A DNA stretch of 64,000 nt from Opitutaceae bacterium UBA2377 (GTDB taxonomy: Bacteria > Verrucomicrobiota > Verrucomicrobiia > Opitutales > Opitutaceae). Shown one piece after another: positions 33,455-44,889 of the stretch. The notes beneath the pieces are model-generated. The model was not told where the DNA came from and did not search any database. It saw only the letters and a list, made by a program, of their open reading frames with translations. The stretch spans positions 30,236 to 94,235 of the forward strand of contig DDSZ01000038.1 of the NCBI GenBank assembly GCA_002344205.1, in the 5' to 3' direction. Each line of letters opens with the position of its first letter. Position 1 is the first letter of the stretch. The translations under genes and the position numbers were made by a program.

Positions 33455-34788
33455 TGGGCACCTCCCTGGTTGGCGGCGATGATGAGATCCCAGGCGTTGC
33501 CGTAGCAGCACAACTGCAGCCGCTGTGCATCGCCGGCGCCGGGCCCACCAAGGGCGTAGAGCCGGTCCTGCGGGTCGGCGAAGTCGAAGACCTTTTGCCC
33601 CTCGACCCAGGTTTGCTCGACCTTGGTGTAAACGCTCAGCGGGTCACCCGAGAGAATGATGAAGTCGGCGTCCTTGCCCTCCTCCAGCGAGCCGATGCGG
33701 TCGGCGAGGCCGAGCATCTCGGCATTGGCGAGGGTCAGCGCCTTGAGCGCACCGGCCCGGCTCATGCCGGCGCGCACGCCGAGGCCGGCGGAGCGCAGGA
33801 AGTGGCGCGAATCGGTGACGCCGTCGTCGGTGTGGAAGCCGACGGTAACGCCGGCCTTTTCCAGCACGGCGCCGTTCGCGAAACTGATATCGCGGATCTC
33901 CAGTTTTCCACCGGGCGAATCCACGATGATGATGGAGCAGGCGGCATCGGCGGCCGCGATTTCATCCGCGACCTGCCAAGCGTCGCTCACATGGTGCAGG
34001 ACGACCTTGAAGCCGAATTCGCGGGCGAGCCTTAGCACGGTGAGGATGTCGTCCTGGCGGTGCGTGTGGTGCTGCACGACGCGCTTGCCCTCCAGCACCT
34101 CGACGAGCTGCTCGAGCCCGAGATCGCGGGCGGGCAGTTTGTCGGGATCGCCCTGGGCGCGGTCGCGCTTGGCCCGGTATTCCTGTGCCTTGATGAACTG
34201 ATCGCGCACGAGGGCGGCGGACTTGGCGCGGGTGCCGGGAAAATTGGGCGTGGGCCGCATGGGATTGGTGCCATTGGCCATCTTGAGACCGCCGGCGGGC
34301 GAACCGTCGGGCAGCTTGATCAGCAAATCATCCACCACGCGGGCGGCCCGCAGTTTCAGGTAAAGAGTCTGGCCGCTGATGAGGTGGCCCGAACCGGGCA
34401 TGACGTTGACGGCGGTGATGCCGCCGGCGCGCGCCTTCTGGAGCCGGGGGTCGCGGGCATCAAGCGAGTCCAGCGCGCGCGCGTCGGGCTGGATCGGATT
34501 GGAGCCGTCGGCGCCCTGCACGCCGCCCACGTGGCTGTGGGAGTCCACGAGCCCGGGCATGATGACCTTGCCGGTGACATCGACGATTTGCACGTCGGCG
34601 GCCAGCCGGACGGCGCGGGCATCGCCGACCGCGATGATCTTGCCGTGGCGGACGAGGAGGAGACCGTTTTCAACCGGCTCGCCGGTGATGGGGATGATCT
34701 TTGCGCCGGTGAAGGCGACGGGGGATTCCTGGGCGTGCAGGGCGGCGCCGGCCGCGAGCAACAGCCCGAGCGTGATACGGGGAAACAT
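33451..34788 (-). CDS. Exported metal-dependent amidohydrolase
   Basis: 445 residues from ATG 34788, starting the signal peptide MFPRITLGLLLAAGAALHA. The N-terminal beta-sandwich (FTGAKIIPITG) is followed by the metal motif PGLVDSHSHVGG with His84 and His86. Further possible ligands are in HHTHRQDD (about 240), VLHHVSDAW (about 263) and GFHTDDGVTDSRHF (about 315). IGSLEEGKDADFIILSGDP closes the barrel in the way typical of the imidazolonepropionase/adenosine deaminase-like amidohydrolases. The periplasmic substrate is unknown. It overlaps the metal-site-deficient paralogue by 4 nt, so the two are made together. The longer frame from 34890 was rejected because it hides the signal peptide. Confidence 0.85.
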   Translation of the reverse strand: MFPRITLGLLLAAGAALHAQESPVAFTGAKIIPITGEPVENGLLLVRHGKIIAVGDARAVRLAADVQIVDVTGKVIMPGLVDSHSHVGGVQGADGSNPIQPDARALDSLDARDPRLQKARAGGITAVNVMPGSGHLISGQTLYLKLRAARVVDDLLIKLPDGSPAGGLKMANGTNPMRPTPNFPGTRAKSAALVRDQFIKAQEYRAKRDRAQGDPDKLPARDLGLEQLVEVLEGKRVVQHHTHRQDDILTVLRLAREFGFKVVLHHVSDAWQVADEIAAADAACSIIIVDSPGGKLEIRDISFANGAVLEKAGVTVGFHTDDGVTDSRHFLRSAGLGVRAGMSRAGALKALTLANAEMLGLADRIGSLEEGKDADFIILSGDPLSVYTKVEQTWVEGQKVFDFADPQDRLYALGGPGAGDAQRLQLCCYGNAWDLIIAANQGGAQ

Positions 34789-34879
34789 CCGACAAGCAAA
34801 TCGTGTCGCGGCGGCCGCGCAAACCGCAAATGCAACGACAGCGCCTCGACAACCCCGGGCGAGCGGGCAGACTGCCGGC

Positions 34880-35260
34880 ATGGCCCCCACCCTACCCCTC
34901 GGCCGGCTCGGCCAGATTGCCCACGCGGTAAGCGACCTCGAAACCGCCGTTAAATTTCTGCGCGACGCGGTGGGGCTGAAACTGTTGTTTCAGGCGCCGC
35001 CCAACCTGGCGTTTTTCGCCCTGGGCGACGTGCGATTGATGGTTACGAAGCCGGAGGGTGTCTCCAACGCCGGGGCAAACTCGACCCTCTATTTCAAGGT
35101 GGACGACATCGAGGCCGAGCGCGCCGCCATGCAAGTGCGCGGCGTGAAATTCGAGGATGAACCGCACCTGATCGCGAAGCTGCCGGACCACGAATTGTGG
35201 ATGACATTTTTCCGCGATCCTGACGGCAGTTTGCTGGCACTGATGGAAGAGCGGCGGTGA
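34880..35260 (+). CDS. VOC (glyoxalase/dioxygenase fold) family protein
   Basis: 126 residues, two beta-alpha-beta-beta-beta units. LGQIAHAVSDLETAVKFLRD (metal-ligand His at about residue 14) opens the first module, YFKVDDIEAERAAM the second, and FFRDPDGSLLALMEE ends it with the typical Glu. Relatives include glyoxalase I, fosfomycin resistance proteins and methylmalonyl-CoA epimerase; nothing here picks one. ATG 34880 gives the standard start. Divergent from the amidohydrolase pair with a 91-nt gap, and convergent with the desaturase fusion. Confidence 0.82.
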   Translation: MAPTLPLGRLGQIAHAVSDLETAVKFLRDAVGLKLLFQAPPNLAFFALGDVRLMVTKPEGVSNAGANSTLYFKVDDIEAERAAMQVRGVKFEDEPHLIAKLPDHELWMTFFRDPDGSLLALMEERR

Positions 35261-35319
35261 GCGCCGGCTACGGTGGTTGCATGGAAGCTGCAGCTGGAAA
35301 AAGCGGCGGTCAGCCCGGG

Positions 35320-35350
35320 GAGCGGACCCTACCGGCGCTACTGCGCCACA
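35320..35350. repeat. Intergenic element, copy D (partial)
   Basis: 31 nt matching 5857-5887 with a single C/T difference, including the GAGCGGACCCTACC right end and the GGCGCTAC...GCGCCACA extension. The left terminus is missing. A small GGTTA/TAACC hairpin follows at 35358-35372. It lies between the convergent VOC and desaturase-fusion genes. Confidence 0.75.
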
Positions 35351-35380
35351 GAGCGGCGGTTACAGCATAACCTGAAGTGC

Positions 35381-37675
35381 CTAGAATTCATCAAATGCGA
35401 TCTGCTGCGGGGAGACGCCGAGGTCGGCGAGCATGCGGGTGCAGGCCTTGATCATTTGGGGAGGGCCGCAGAGGTAGAACTCGACGGCCTTGCGGTTGGG
35501 ATGATCGCGGAGGTATTGATGGAGCACGACCTCGTGGATGAAACCGGTGGGGCCCGTCCACTTGTCCTCCGGCAGCGGTGAGGAAAGCGCGAGGTGAAAG
35601 CGGAAGTTCGGGTGCCGGGCTGCAAGGGCCTCGAAGTAGTCGGCGTAGAAAAGCTCCTGCCGCGAGCGGGCCCCATACCAGTAGCTGACCTTGCGGCGGG
35701 TGTTTTCGGTTTCGAAGAGATGGGAGAGGTGCGCGCGGAGCGGGGCCATGCCGGCACCGCCGCCGATATAAACGGCCTCCTTCTGCGTGGGCTTGAGGTG
35801 GAAGTCGCCGAAGGGCCCGATGGCGGTGACGGTATCGCCGGGCTTGAGGCTGAACATGTAGGCGGAGCCGATACCGGGCGGGCAGGCTTGTCCAGGTGGC
35901 GGCGTGGCGATGCGGATGTTGAAGCGCAGCTGTCGCTCGATGGTGGCGTTGCTGGCGAGCGAGTAATTGTTGCGCCGACCGGCGCCATTCGGATTCGTAG
36001 CGACGAGATCGAAAACGTGCTGCGCGCGCCAGACCGCGGCGAAGGGTTCGGGAATATCGAACGTGTCGAACCTGATCTCCCCGTAGGCCGGGATGTCGAA
36101 CTGCAGGTAATCGCCGGGGGTGAACGGGACCTTTTGCGTGGCTTCCGCCGGCTCCAGCACGAGCTCCTTGATGAAGGTGGCGACGCTGCGGCTGGTGACG
36201 ACGCGGAAGGCGAAGGATTTCTGGGCGCGGGCCCCGGCGCCGCCGGGACGGCGGACGTTGAGCCGGAGCCGGCCGTTCCGTTCCTCGAGCGGATAGGTGG
36301 TGAGGCCGCGGCAGACGGGCGGCCGGGCGGGCGAGCCGTCGGCGAGGTGAAACCGGCCGTTGTGCTTGGGGCACTCGATGATTTTGCCCTTCACGAGGCC
36401 GTCGGCGAGGTGGGTGTTGCCATGGGTGCAGACGCCGTCGGTGGCGTAGAGCGCGCCGGCTTCATCGCGGTAGAGCGCGTAGGTCCGGTGGCCGTGGTCG
36501 AAGCGGATGACATCCGCGGGCCCGAGATCGGCGGCGGCGCAGACCTCGAGCCAGCCGTCGGCATCGGGCTGGGCGTCGGAAACGCTTTGTGTGCCCGAGT
36601 TCGGGTCGGAGACACGCGGCGGGAGTGCACGCCGCACATAGTGACCGGGATCCTTCACTTGGCGGAGGACGGTGGGGATGATTTCGCGGAAGGCCTCGGC
36701 GATGCTGCCGTAGGGCTTGGGCATGTCGGACTTCACCAGCGCGTGGAGCCGGGGCAGGTTGTGATACGGCACCAGCGGAAACATGTGGTGCTCCACGTGG
36801 TAGTTCATGTTCCAGTAGAGATACCGGTGGATCGGGTTCATGTAGACCGTCCGGCAGTTGAGCCGGTGGTCGAGGACGTTCTCGGCGAGGCCCGCGTGCT
36901 GGGTGTAGCCGTAGATGAGCATGAGCCAGGTGCCGAAAACATTGGGCAGCCCGACGAACATCAGCGGCAGGATGCTGCGGGTGTAGAGCGAGAGGCCGAC
37001 CGAGGCGGCGTAGATCAACAGGTAAATGCGAGCGCGGAAGTAGATCTTGGGAAACTCGCTTTCCGGGATGTAGGTTTTTTCGTCAGGCAGCATGCGCCCG
37101 ACGGCGTGGTTCAGGATCTGGGTGAAGTATTTTTGGTAAACCGGCAGGTTGAAAATCCCGAGGAACATCCGTTTCAAATTCGGCGGCCGCGGCACGGCGA
37201 TTTCGGGGTCGCGGCCGACGATGATGGTGTCGCTGTGATGCCGCGTGTGGCTCCAACGCCAGAGGACGGACTCGCGCATGATCATGAACGAGGCGATCTC
37301 GTAGAGAGCGCGGTTCATCCAGTCGGTCTTAAACGCGGTGCCGTGCTCGGACTCATGCCAGCGCGAATCCGAGGTGGAGGCGTAGAGGGTGGCGTAAATG
37401 AAATAGGGAACGGCCGCCCACCAGGAGCCCCAAAGCAACCAGGTGGCGTAGCCGCTGCCGAGGATGAGCGCGAACCAGAGCAGCGTGTCGCGGATGGCGG
37501 GGCCGTCGCGGCGTTCGAGGAGCTTGCGCATCGCGGCGCGCGGGACGGGGCATTGATACCAGTCGGCCTCGGCGAGGCCGCGCTCGACCGCGGCGGCGGC
37601 GTTTATGCCGGTGAGGCTGTAGTCGAGCTGGCGTGGCGGCGGGGCGAGCGTGGCGGTGGGGTGGTCGTCGCTCAT
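35381..37675 (-). CDS. Three-domain desaturase - Rieske ferredoxin - NqrF-type reductase fusion
   Basis: 764 residues. Domain 1 (about 60-345) is a membrane di-iron desaturase/hydroxylase of the MocD (rhizopine) type, with hydrophobic segments and the three histidine boxes HESEH (His107, His111), HTRHH (His143, 146, 147) and HVEHH (His293, 296, 297). Domain 2 (about 375-475) is a Rieske ferredoxin: CTHGN (Cys416, His418) and CPKH (Cys435, His438), like MocE. Domain 3 (about 485-764) is an FAD/NAD(P)H reductase that strongly resembles the C-terminal half of NqrF, with FDIPEPF, RNNYSLAS, NIRIATPPPG, MFSLKPGDTV, IGGGAGMAPLR, SYWYGARS and CGPPQM. Electrons would pass NAD(P)H-FAD-[2Fe-2S]-di-iron within one chain. 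Substrate unknown. It lies 12 nt after galM. Confidence 0.87.
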   Translation of the reverse strand: MSDDHPTATLAPPPRQLDYSLTGINAAAAVERGLAEADWYQCPVPRAAMRKLLERRDGPAIRDTLLWFALILGSGYATWLLWGSWWAAVPYFIYATLYASTSDSRWHESEHGTAFKTDWMNRALYEIASFMIMRESVLWRWSHTRHHSDTIIVGRDPEIAVPRPPNLKRMFLGIFNLPVYQKYFTQILNHAVGRMLPDEKTYIPESEFPKIYFRARIYLLIYAASVGLSLYTRSILPLMFVGLPNVFGTWLMLIYGYTQHAGLAENVLDHRLNCRTVYMNPIHRYLYWNMNYHVEHHMFPLVPYHNLPRLHALVKSDMPKPYGSIAEAFREIIPTVLRQVKDPGHYVRRALPPRVSDPNSGTQSVSDAQPDADGWLEVCAAADLGPADVIRFDHGHRTYALYRDEAGALYATDGVCTHGNTHLADGLVKGKIIECPKHNGRFHLADGSPARPPVCRGLTTYPLEERNGRLRLNVRRPGGAGARAQKSFAFRVVTSRSVATFIKELVLEPAEATQKVPFTPGDYLQFDIPAYGEIRFDTFDIPEPFAAVWRAQHVFDLVATNPNGAGRRNNYSLASNATIERQLRFNIRIATPPPGQACPPGIGSAYMFSLKPGDTVTAIGPFGDFHLKPTQKEAVYIGGGAGMAPLRAHLSHLFETENTRRKVSYWYGARSRQELFYADYFEALAARHPNFRFHLALSSPLPEDKWTGPTGFIHEVVLHQYLRDHPNRKAVEFYLCGPPQMIKACTRMLADLGVSPQQIAFDEF

Positions 37676-37687
37676 GGGGCTACGGGG

Positions 37688-38719
37688 CTAAGTGGTGGAA
37701 AAGGCGTAGATCGTGATGCGCTTTTGCGGGCGGCCGGGGTGAACGAGAATGTCGCCGAGTTCGGGCCGATGCGCGCCGTCGGGATAACCTTGGCATTCGA
37801 GACAGAGCCCGTGATGCGGATGGTAGATCCGGCCGGCTTTGCCCGTGAGCGTGCCGTCGAGCGAGACGCCGGTGTAGAACTGGAGCGCGCAGTCGTTGGT
37901 GGAAACCTCGAGCACGCGGCCGGAAACGGGTTCGGTCACGCGCGCCACCGGGGCCGGTTCGGCCGCCGTGGTGGCGCGGAGGAAGTAATGCTCGCCGTGC
38001 GCCTTGAAGAGCCCGGGCAGCGCCTCGCCGAGACGGCGTGCTTGCCGGAAATCGTTGCCCGTGCCGGCCACGGGCGCGAGCCGGCCGGACAAAGTCATGG
38101 CGTCATCGGCGGCGGGAATGACGGCCCCGGCGTGGATTTGCACCTCGTGACCGAGCACATCGCCGCTCCCCTCCCCCGCGAGGTTGAAGTAGGAATGCTG
38201 CGCGAGCGAAAGCGGCGTCACGCGGTCGCTCACCGCTTCCGACTCGACGACGAGTTCGTTTCTATCGGTGAGCGTGTAGGTGACGGTGACGTCGAGATTG
38301 CCGGGATAACTTTCTTCGCCGTCGGGACTGCGGTAGAAAAGGCGCAGCGAGTTTGGCGAGGCGGCGAGCACCGACCAGATACGTTTGTCAAAACCGACGC
38401 GGCCACCGTGCAGGTGGTTGGGACCGTCGGTCAACGCGAGCTGGCGCACGCCGTCGGGTAGTTGCAGCCGACCGGCGGAGACGCGGCCGGCGATACGGCC
38501 GATGATCGCGCCGAAATACGGGTGGCCCGCCACGTAGGCATCCAGCCGGTCGAACCCGAGGACCACGTCGGCAAACTTGCCGTGGCGGTCGGGCATGCGC
38601 AGCGCGGTGATGATGCCGCCGTAGGTGATGACATCGGCGGAAGCGCCGGCGGCGTTGCGCAGGGTGTATTTGGCGACGGGCTGTCCGTCGAGCAACCGGC
38701 CAAAGGGTGCGGGGGTCAT
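37688..38719 (-). CDS. galM: Aldose 1-epimerase (mutarotase)
   Basis: 343 residues. GalM interconverts alpha and beta anomers of glucose and galactose. The N-terminus shows TLRNAAGASADVITYGGIITAL and VVLGFDRLDAYV. The active-site His pair lies in PNHLHGGRVGFDKRIW (about 99-114) and AQHSYFNLAGEG (about 172-183). The catalytic Glu is in GLCLECQGYPDGAH (about 305-318). The unusually Ala/Glu-rich insert near 250 is not diagnostic. It is sandwiched between nagB (10 nt) and the desaturase fusion (12 nt) on the same strand, suggesting one sugar-related transcript. Confidence 0.92.
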   Translation of the reverse strand: MTPAPFGRLLDGQPVAKYTLRNAAGASADVITYGGIITALRMPDRHGKFADVVLGFDRLDAYVAGHPYFGAIIGRIAGRVSAGRLQLPDGVRQLALTDGPNHLHGGRVGFDKRIWSVLAASPNSLRLFYRSPDGEESYPGNLDVTVTYTLTDRNELVVESEAVSDRVTPLSLAQHSYFNLAGEGSGDVLGHEVQIHAGAVIPAADDAMTLSGRLAPVAGTGNDFRQARRLGEALPGLFKAHGEHYFLRATTAAEPAPVARVTEPVSGRVLEVSTNDCALQFYTGVSLDGTLTGKAGRIYHPHHGLCLECQGYPDGAHRPELGDILVHPGRPQKRITIYAFSTT

Positions 38720-38729
38720 GGGGCGGAGA

Positions 38730-39515
38730 TTATTTGTGCTTCTGCCACTCGAATTTGTTGCGGTCGATCCAGCGGTAGTGGTCGGCGTAGCGGAGGCCGG
38801 CGGCGGAGTTTTCGTCCAGAATGATGGTGGCCCGGGGATGCATTTGGAGCGCCGAGCCGGGACAGATCGCCGCGAGCGGGCCCTCGATCATGTGCTCGAC
38901 GGCGCGAACCTTGGCCGGACCGAAGGCGAGGAGCAGGCAACGGCGCGCGTCGAGGATGGTGCCGATGCCCATGGTGATGGCGTGCTTGGGCATCGCCTCC
39001 AGCGAACCGAAGACCTCGCTGTTGTCGCGCAGGGTCTGCTCGGAAAGAATTTTTATCCAGGTGCGCGAGCGCAGCGAACCGGTGGGCTCGTTGAAGCCGA
39101 TGTGGCCGTTGCGCCCGAGGCCGAGGAGTTGGATATCAATGCCGCCGGCATCGGCGATTCGCCGCTCGTAGTCGCGGCATTCGTTGTGCAGATCGGCCGC
39201 GGTGCCGTCGGGGACATGCGTGCGCCGTTGGTCGATGTTGATGTGCCGGAAAAGATTTTCCCGCATAAAATACCGGTAGGACTGGGCGTGCGTTGCCGGC
39301 AGGCCGACGTATTCGTCGAGGTTGAACGTCGTGACGCGGCTAAAATCGAGCCCCTCCTCGCGGTGGAGGCGGATGAGCTCCTGGTAGAGCCGGAGCGGCG
39401 TGCGGCCGGTGGCGAGGCCGAGCACGGCGTCGGGCTTTTCGCGGACAACCCGGGCGATAATCTTCGCGCCCAAGACGCAACCGACATCGGCATTCTCGCG
39501 GATCAGGACTTCCAT
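38730..39515 (-). CDS. nagB: Glucosamine-6-phosphate deaminase
   Basis: 261 residues. NagB converts glucosamine 6-phosphate to fructose 6-phosphate and ammonia. Motifs are LGLATGRTPLRLYQELI (about 32-48), TTFNLDEYVGL (catalytic Asp of the NLDEY block, about 63-73), SYRYFMRENLF, LGLGRNGHIGFNEP (about 131-144; canonical GIGxDGHIAFNEP with Asn in place of Asp), and AITMGIGTIL. The Asn at the usual general-base Asp position is worth noting but occurs in a loop where my alignment by eye may be off. A good promoter candidate lies 10 nt upstream. First gene of a likely nagB-galM-fusion operon. Confidence 0.92.
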   Translation of the reverse strand: MEVLIRENADVGCVLGAKIIARVVREKPDAVLGLATGRTPLRLYQELIRLHREEGLDFSRVTTFNLDEYVGLPATHAQSYRYFMRENLFRHINIDQRRTHVPDGTAADLHNECRDYERRIADAGGIDIQLLGLGRNGHIGFNEPTGSLRSRTWIKILSEQTLRDNSEVFGSLEAMPKHAITMGIGTILDARRCLLLAFGPAKVRAVEHMIEGPLAAICPGSALQMHPRATIILDENSAAGLRYADHYRWIDRNKFEWQKHK

Positions 39516-39524
39516 GGTGGCCGC

Positions 39525-39553
39525 AAGCTAGGGCCGACCGGGGGCACGGACAA
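39525..39553 (-). promoter_or_regulatory. Candidate promoter of nagB
   Basis: On the minus strand, TTGTCC (39548-39553) is followed after exactly 17 nt by TAGCTT (39525-39530). The nagB ATG begins at 39515, so the mRNA would have a very short leader. It separates nagB from the ATP synthase operon that ends upstream at 39586. Confidence 0.4.
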
Positions 39554-39585
39554 GCGCCGACTCGCAGGGCCGGCGCCCAAGTGTG

Positions 39586-39993
39586 TCAGCGGCGCTTGCG
39601 CTTGAGGGCGAGCTGGACGCCGGCGTAGCGCACGAGTCCCTGGAGGTGTTCGAGCTCCTGGGGGTCCATGACCTTGGCGGTGGCGAGTTCGCGCTCGGCG
39701 CGCTTCATCGCCTCCTCCACGGCCTTCTCGTCGATCTGCTCCTCGTTGATGGCGTGCTCGGCGAGCACGGAAACCTTGTCGCCGTCGATCTGGGCGAAGC
39801 CGCCGCCGACGGCCAGGAACTTGCTCTGGCCGTCCTTGGTCACGCACAGCTCGCCGTGCTCCACCTGCGTGAGCAGGGGGATGTGGCCGGGAAGGATGCC
39901 GATCTCGCCGTCCACCGTCGGGATGACGACGGTGTCGATGGTGTCGGAGTAAACCCGGGCCTCGGGGGTGACGATTTCGAGGGTGAGCGGCAT
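39586..39993 (-). CDS. atpC: F1 ATP synthase epsilon subunit
   Basis: 135 residues. It begins MPLTLEIVTPEARVYSDTID, the standard beta-sandwich opening, followed by VVIPTVDGEIGILPGHIPLLT and KFLAVGGGFAQI. The C-terminal helix pair (about 88-130) has EEAMKRAERELATAK. Epsilon belongs to the central stalk and can inhibit ATP hydrolysis through its C-terminal helices. Last gene of the atp operon, 7 nt after atpD. No hairpin with T-run follows in the 70 nt before nagB. Confidence 0.95.
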   Translation of the reverse strand: MPLTLEIVTPEARVYSDTIDTVVIPTVDGEIGILPGHIPLLTQVEHGELCVTKDGQSKFLAVGGGFAQIDGDKVSVLAEHAINEEQIDEKAVEEAMKRAERELATAKVMDPQELEHLQGLVRYAGVQLALKRKRR

Positions 39994-40000
39994 GGAGAAA

Positions 40001-41422
<1,422 letters not shown>

Positions 41423-41456
41423 TTAAAGGATGTGGGGGATGCGGTTTTTGCAGCGG

Positions 41457-42335
41457 TTAGGCGGCGAAAGATGCGGCGGAGATCTCGAGGATCTCCTGGG
41501 TGATGGCGGCTTGGCGCGCCTTGTTGTATTCGAGGGTGAGATCGCCGAGCAGATTGGTGGCGTTGTCCTTGGCGGTCTTCATGGCGACCATGCGGGCGCT
41601 GTGTTCGGAGGCCTTGGCGTCGAGCACATGCTGGTAGATCTCGCGGTTGATGTAGAGAGGCAGCAGCGCGTCGAGCACGGTGGCGGCATCGGGCTCAAAC
41701 AACATTTCGTTGCGGTGGGCCGGAGCGGTGGCCGCGGGCTGGCCGGCGTCGGACCGAAGGTCGGTGATCACATCCTTGACGCTGGTGAGCGGGAGCAGGG
41801 GCATGATGGAGGGCTCCTGCACCAGGGTGTTGCGGAAGTGCGGCCAGATAAGCTCCACGGTGTCCACGGCGCCTTCAAGGAACTGCTGCACCATGAACTC
41901 GGCGACCACCTTGACCTCGGCGAAGCCGACACGGTCACTGACCTGAAAGTCGGCGAGCAGGTCGCGCTTGGCGCGGGCGAGGAATTGCGCGCCCTTGCGG
42001 CCGATCACGACATACTTGGCGGGGGTCTTGATATCGAGGACGAGCTTGAAGAGGTTGGCGTTGAGCGGACCGCAGAGGCCTTTGTCGGTCGTGATCAGGA
42101 TGATTCCGCGGGTCTTGATCTCACGCTTGGCGAGGAAGGGATGATGGGATTCCTCCACGCGGTCGGCGAGCGCCGAGAGCATGTTGGCCATCAACTGCGC
42201 GTAGGGCCGGCCCGCGAGCGCGAGGCCCTGGGCCTTCTTCATTTTCGACGCGGCGACCAGCTCCATCGCCTTGGTGATCTGGCGGGTGTTTTTGACCGAC
42301 TTGATGCGTCGGCGGATGTCGCGGGTGGAGGCCAT
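41457..42335 (-). CDS. atpG: F1 ATP synthase gamma subunit
   Basis: 292 residues. The N-terminus STRDIRRRIKSVKNTRQITKAMELVAASKMKK is the rotor coiled-coil; ITTDKGLCGPLNANLFK (about 90-105) is the conserved mid-domain; and the C-terminus MKTAKDNATNLLGDLTLEYNKARQAAITQEILEI is the second helix. Gamma rotates inside the alpha3beta3 ring and couples it to the c-ring. It lies 27 nt after atpA and 37 nt before atpD. A middle region near residues 190-215 (GQPAATAPAHRNEM) is slightly longer than in enteric homologues. Confidence 0.96.
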   Translation of the reverse strand: MASTRDIRRRIKSVKNTRQITKAMELVAASKMKKAQGLALAGRPYAQLMANMLSALADRVEESHHPFLAKREIKTRGIILITTDKGLCGPLNANLFKLVLDIKTPAKYVVIGRKGAQFLARAKRDLLADFQVSDRVGFAEVKVVAEFMVQQFLEGAVDTVELIWPHFRNTLVQEPSIMPLLPLTSVKDVITDLRSDAGQPAATAPAHRNEMLFEPDAATVLDALLPLYINREIYQHVLDAKASEHSARMVAMKTAKDNATNLLGDLTLEYNKARQAAITQEILEISAASFAA

Positions 42336-42362
42336 CGAGGATGAACGCGGGTTGGCGGAAGA

Positions 42363-43895
<1,533 letters not shown>

Positions 43896-43930
43896 GGCGC
43901 GGGCGGACAGGGTTGGGTTTTAAAGGTGGT

Positions 43931-44323
43931 TCAGACGGTGGAGAGTTCGGCAAGCTGGCCGGCAATGGAGGATTCGTAGACATCGTCGCCGACGCGCACG
44001 CGCAGGCCGGCGATGAGGCTGGCATCCTGCCGGGCCTGGGGCGTGACGACGCGCTTGTATTTCTGCGAGAGGGCGCCGGCGATGCTGGCGAGGATGGAGT
44101 CGGCCACGGGGCCGGCGTGCTCGACGACGGCGCGGCTCTTGGCGAGTTCGCGGGCGACCAGACGCTCGTAGGCCTTGAGCACGAGGAGTGGGTTGGCCGG
44201 CCGGTGCTTTTCCACGTAGGCAAGGACGCCCGCGACCTGCTCGGCGGACACGAGGCCGTTGACGAGGCTCAGCTTGAAGAGCTGGCGGGCGAGCGACTGG
44301 GCTTTCTTGTGGTGGGCGGCCAT
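43931..44323 (-). CDS. atpH: F1 ATP synthase delta subunit, short form
   Basis: 130 residues, clearly shorter than the ~175-180 typical of delta. It sits exactly where atpH belongs, 8 nt after atpF and 35 nt before atpA. The N-terminal helical part (AQSLARQLFKLSLVNGLVSAEQVAGVLAYVEKH) and a C-terminal VTPQARQDASLIAGLRVRVGDDVYESSIAGQLAEL are recognisable; the latter matches the conserved C-terminal G-x-x-x-x-x-G-D-x-x-x-D/E-x-S-x-x-x-x-L pattern. The middle of the usual N-terminal six-helix bundle appears reduced. Delta links F1 to the peripheral stalk (b). No frameshift remnant is visible on either side. Confidence 0.88.
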   Translation of the reverse strand: MAAHHKKAQSLARQLFKLSLVNGLVSAEQVAGVLAYVEKHRPANPLLVLKAYERLVARELAKSRAVVEHAGPVADSILASIAGALSQKYKRVVTPQARQDASLIAGLRVRVGDDVYESSIAGQLAELSTV

Positions 44324-44331
44324 CGGGGGAA

Positions 44332-44874
44332 TCAGACGACGGTGAGTTCGCGGGCGGCGGCCTGGTTGTAGGCGGCGCGGTCGGCGTCGGAGAGCTGCTT
44401 GGCGAGGACGCGCTCGGCGGTGACGACGACGAGGCGGGCGATCTCGGTGCGGGCCTCGGCGAGCATCTTGCGGTGCTCAAGCTCGATGGCGTGCTGGGCC
44501 TTCGTGAGGGTGTCGCTGGCGCGCTGGGTGGCGTCCTGCATCTGGCGGTCGAGGTATTCCTTGGCGGTCTTGCGGGCTTCCTCGACGATCTTGGAGGCCT
44601 CGACCTGGGCGGCCTTCACGATCTGGGCGCTCTCCTGCTGGGCGGCGGCGAGCTTGGCCTGCATTTCCTCGGCGTGGCGGAGGCCGTCGCCGATCTTCCT
44701 GTTCCGCTCCTCCATCGTGGCGATGGTGGGCTTGATGCCGAAGAAATAGAGGACGCCGAACAGGATCAGGAAGCTGATCACCTGCATGCCGATGTATTTC
44801 GGATCGATGCCGAATTTTTCGACCATACCGGGTTCAGCGGCGACTTCAGTAACAGCGAGCAGGAGTGGCAGCAT
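44332..44874 (-). CDS. atpF: Fo ATP synthase b subunit
   Basis: 180 residues. One membrane helix at about 25-45 ([23 protein letters not shown] split by the conserved polar residues) is followed by a long charged coiled coil (about 50-165), [57 protein letters not shown]. The b dimer is the peripheral stalk that holds F1 static. 71 nt after atpE, with a strong hairpin in that gap, and 8 nt before atpH. Confidence 0.95.
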   Translation of the reverse strand: MLPLLLAVTEVAAEPGMVEKFGIDPKYIGMQVISFLILFGVLYFFGIKPTIATMEERNRKIGDGLRHAEEMQAKLAAAQQESAQIVKAAQVEASKIVEEARKTAKEYLDRQMQDATQRASDTLTKAQHAIELEHRKMLAEARTEIARLVVVTAERVLAKQLSDADRAAYNQAAARELTVV

Positions 44875-44889
44875 GACGGGAAAGGGATT

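Noticed and set aside
35594-38461. Long plus-strand open frame (955 codons) opposite the oxygenase fusion and galM
   Set aside because: Antisense to two well-supported genes and made of Gly/Val/Asp/Glu-rich low-information sequence; a product of codon bias.
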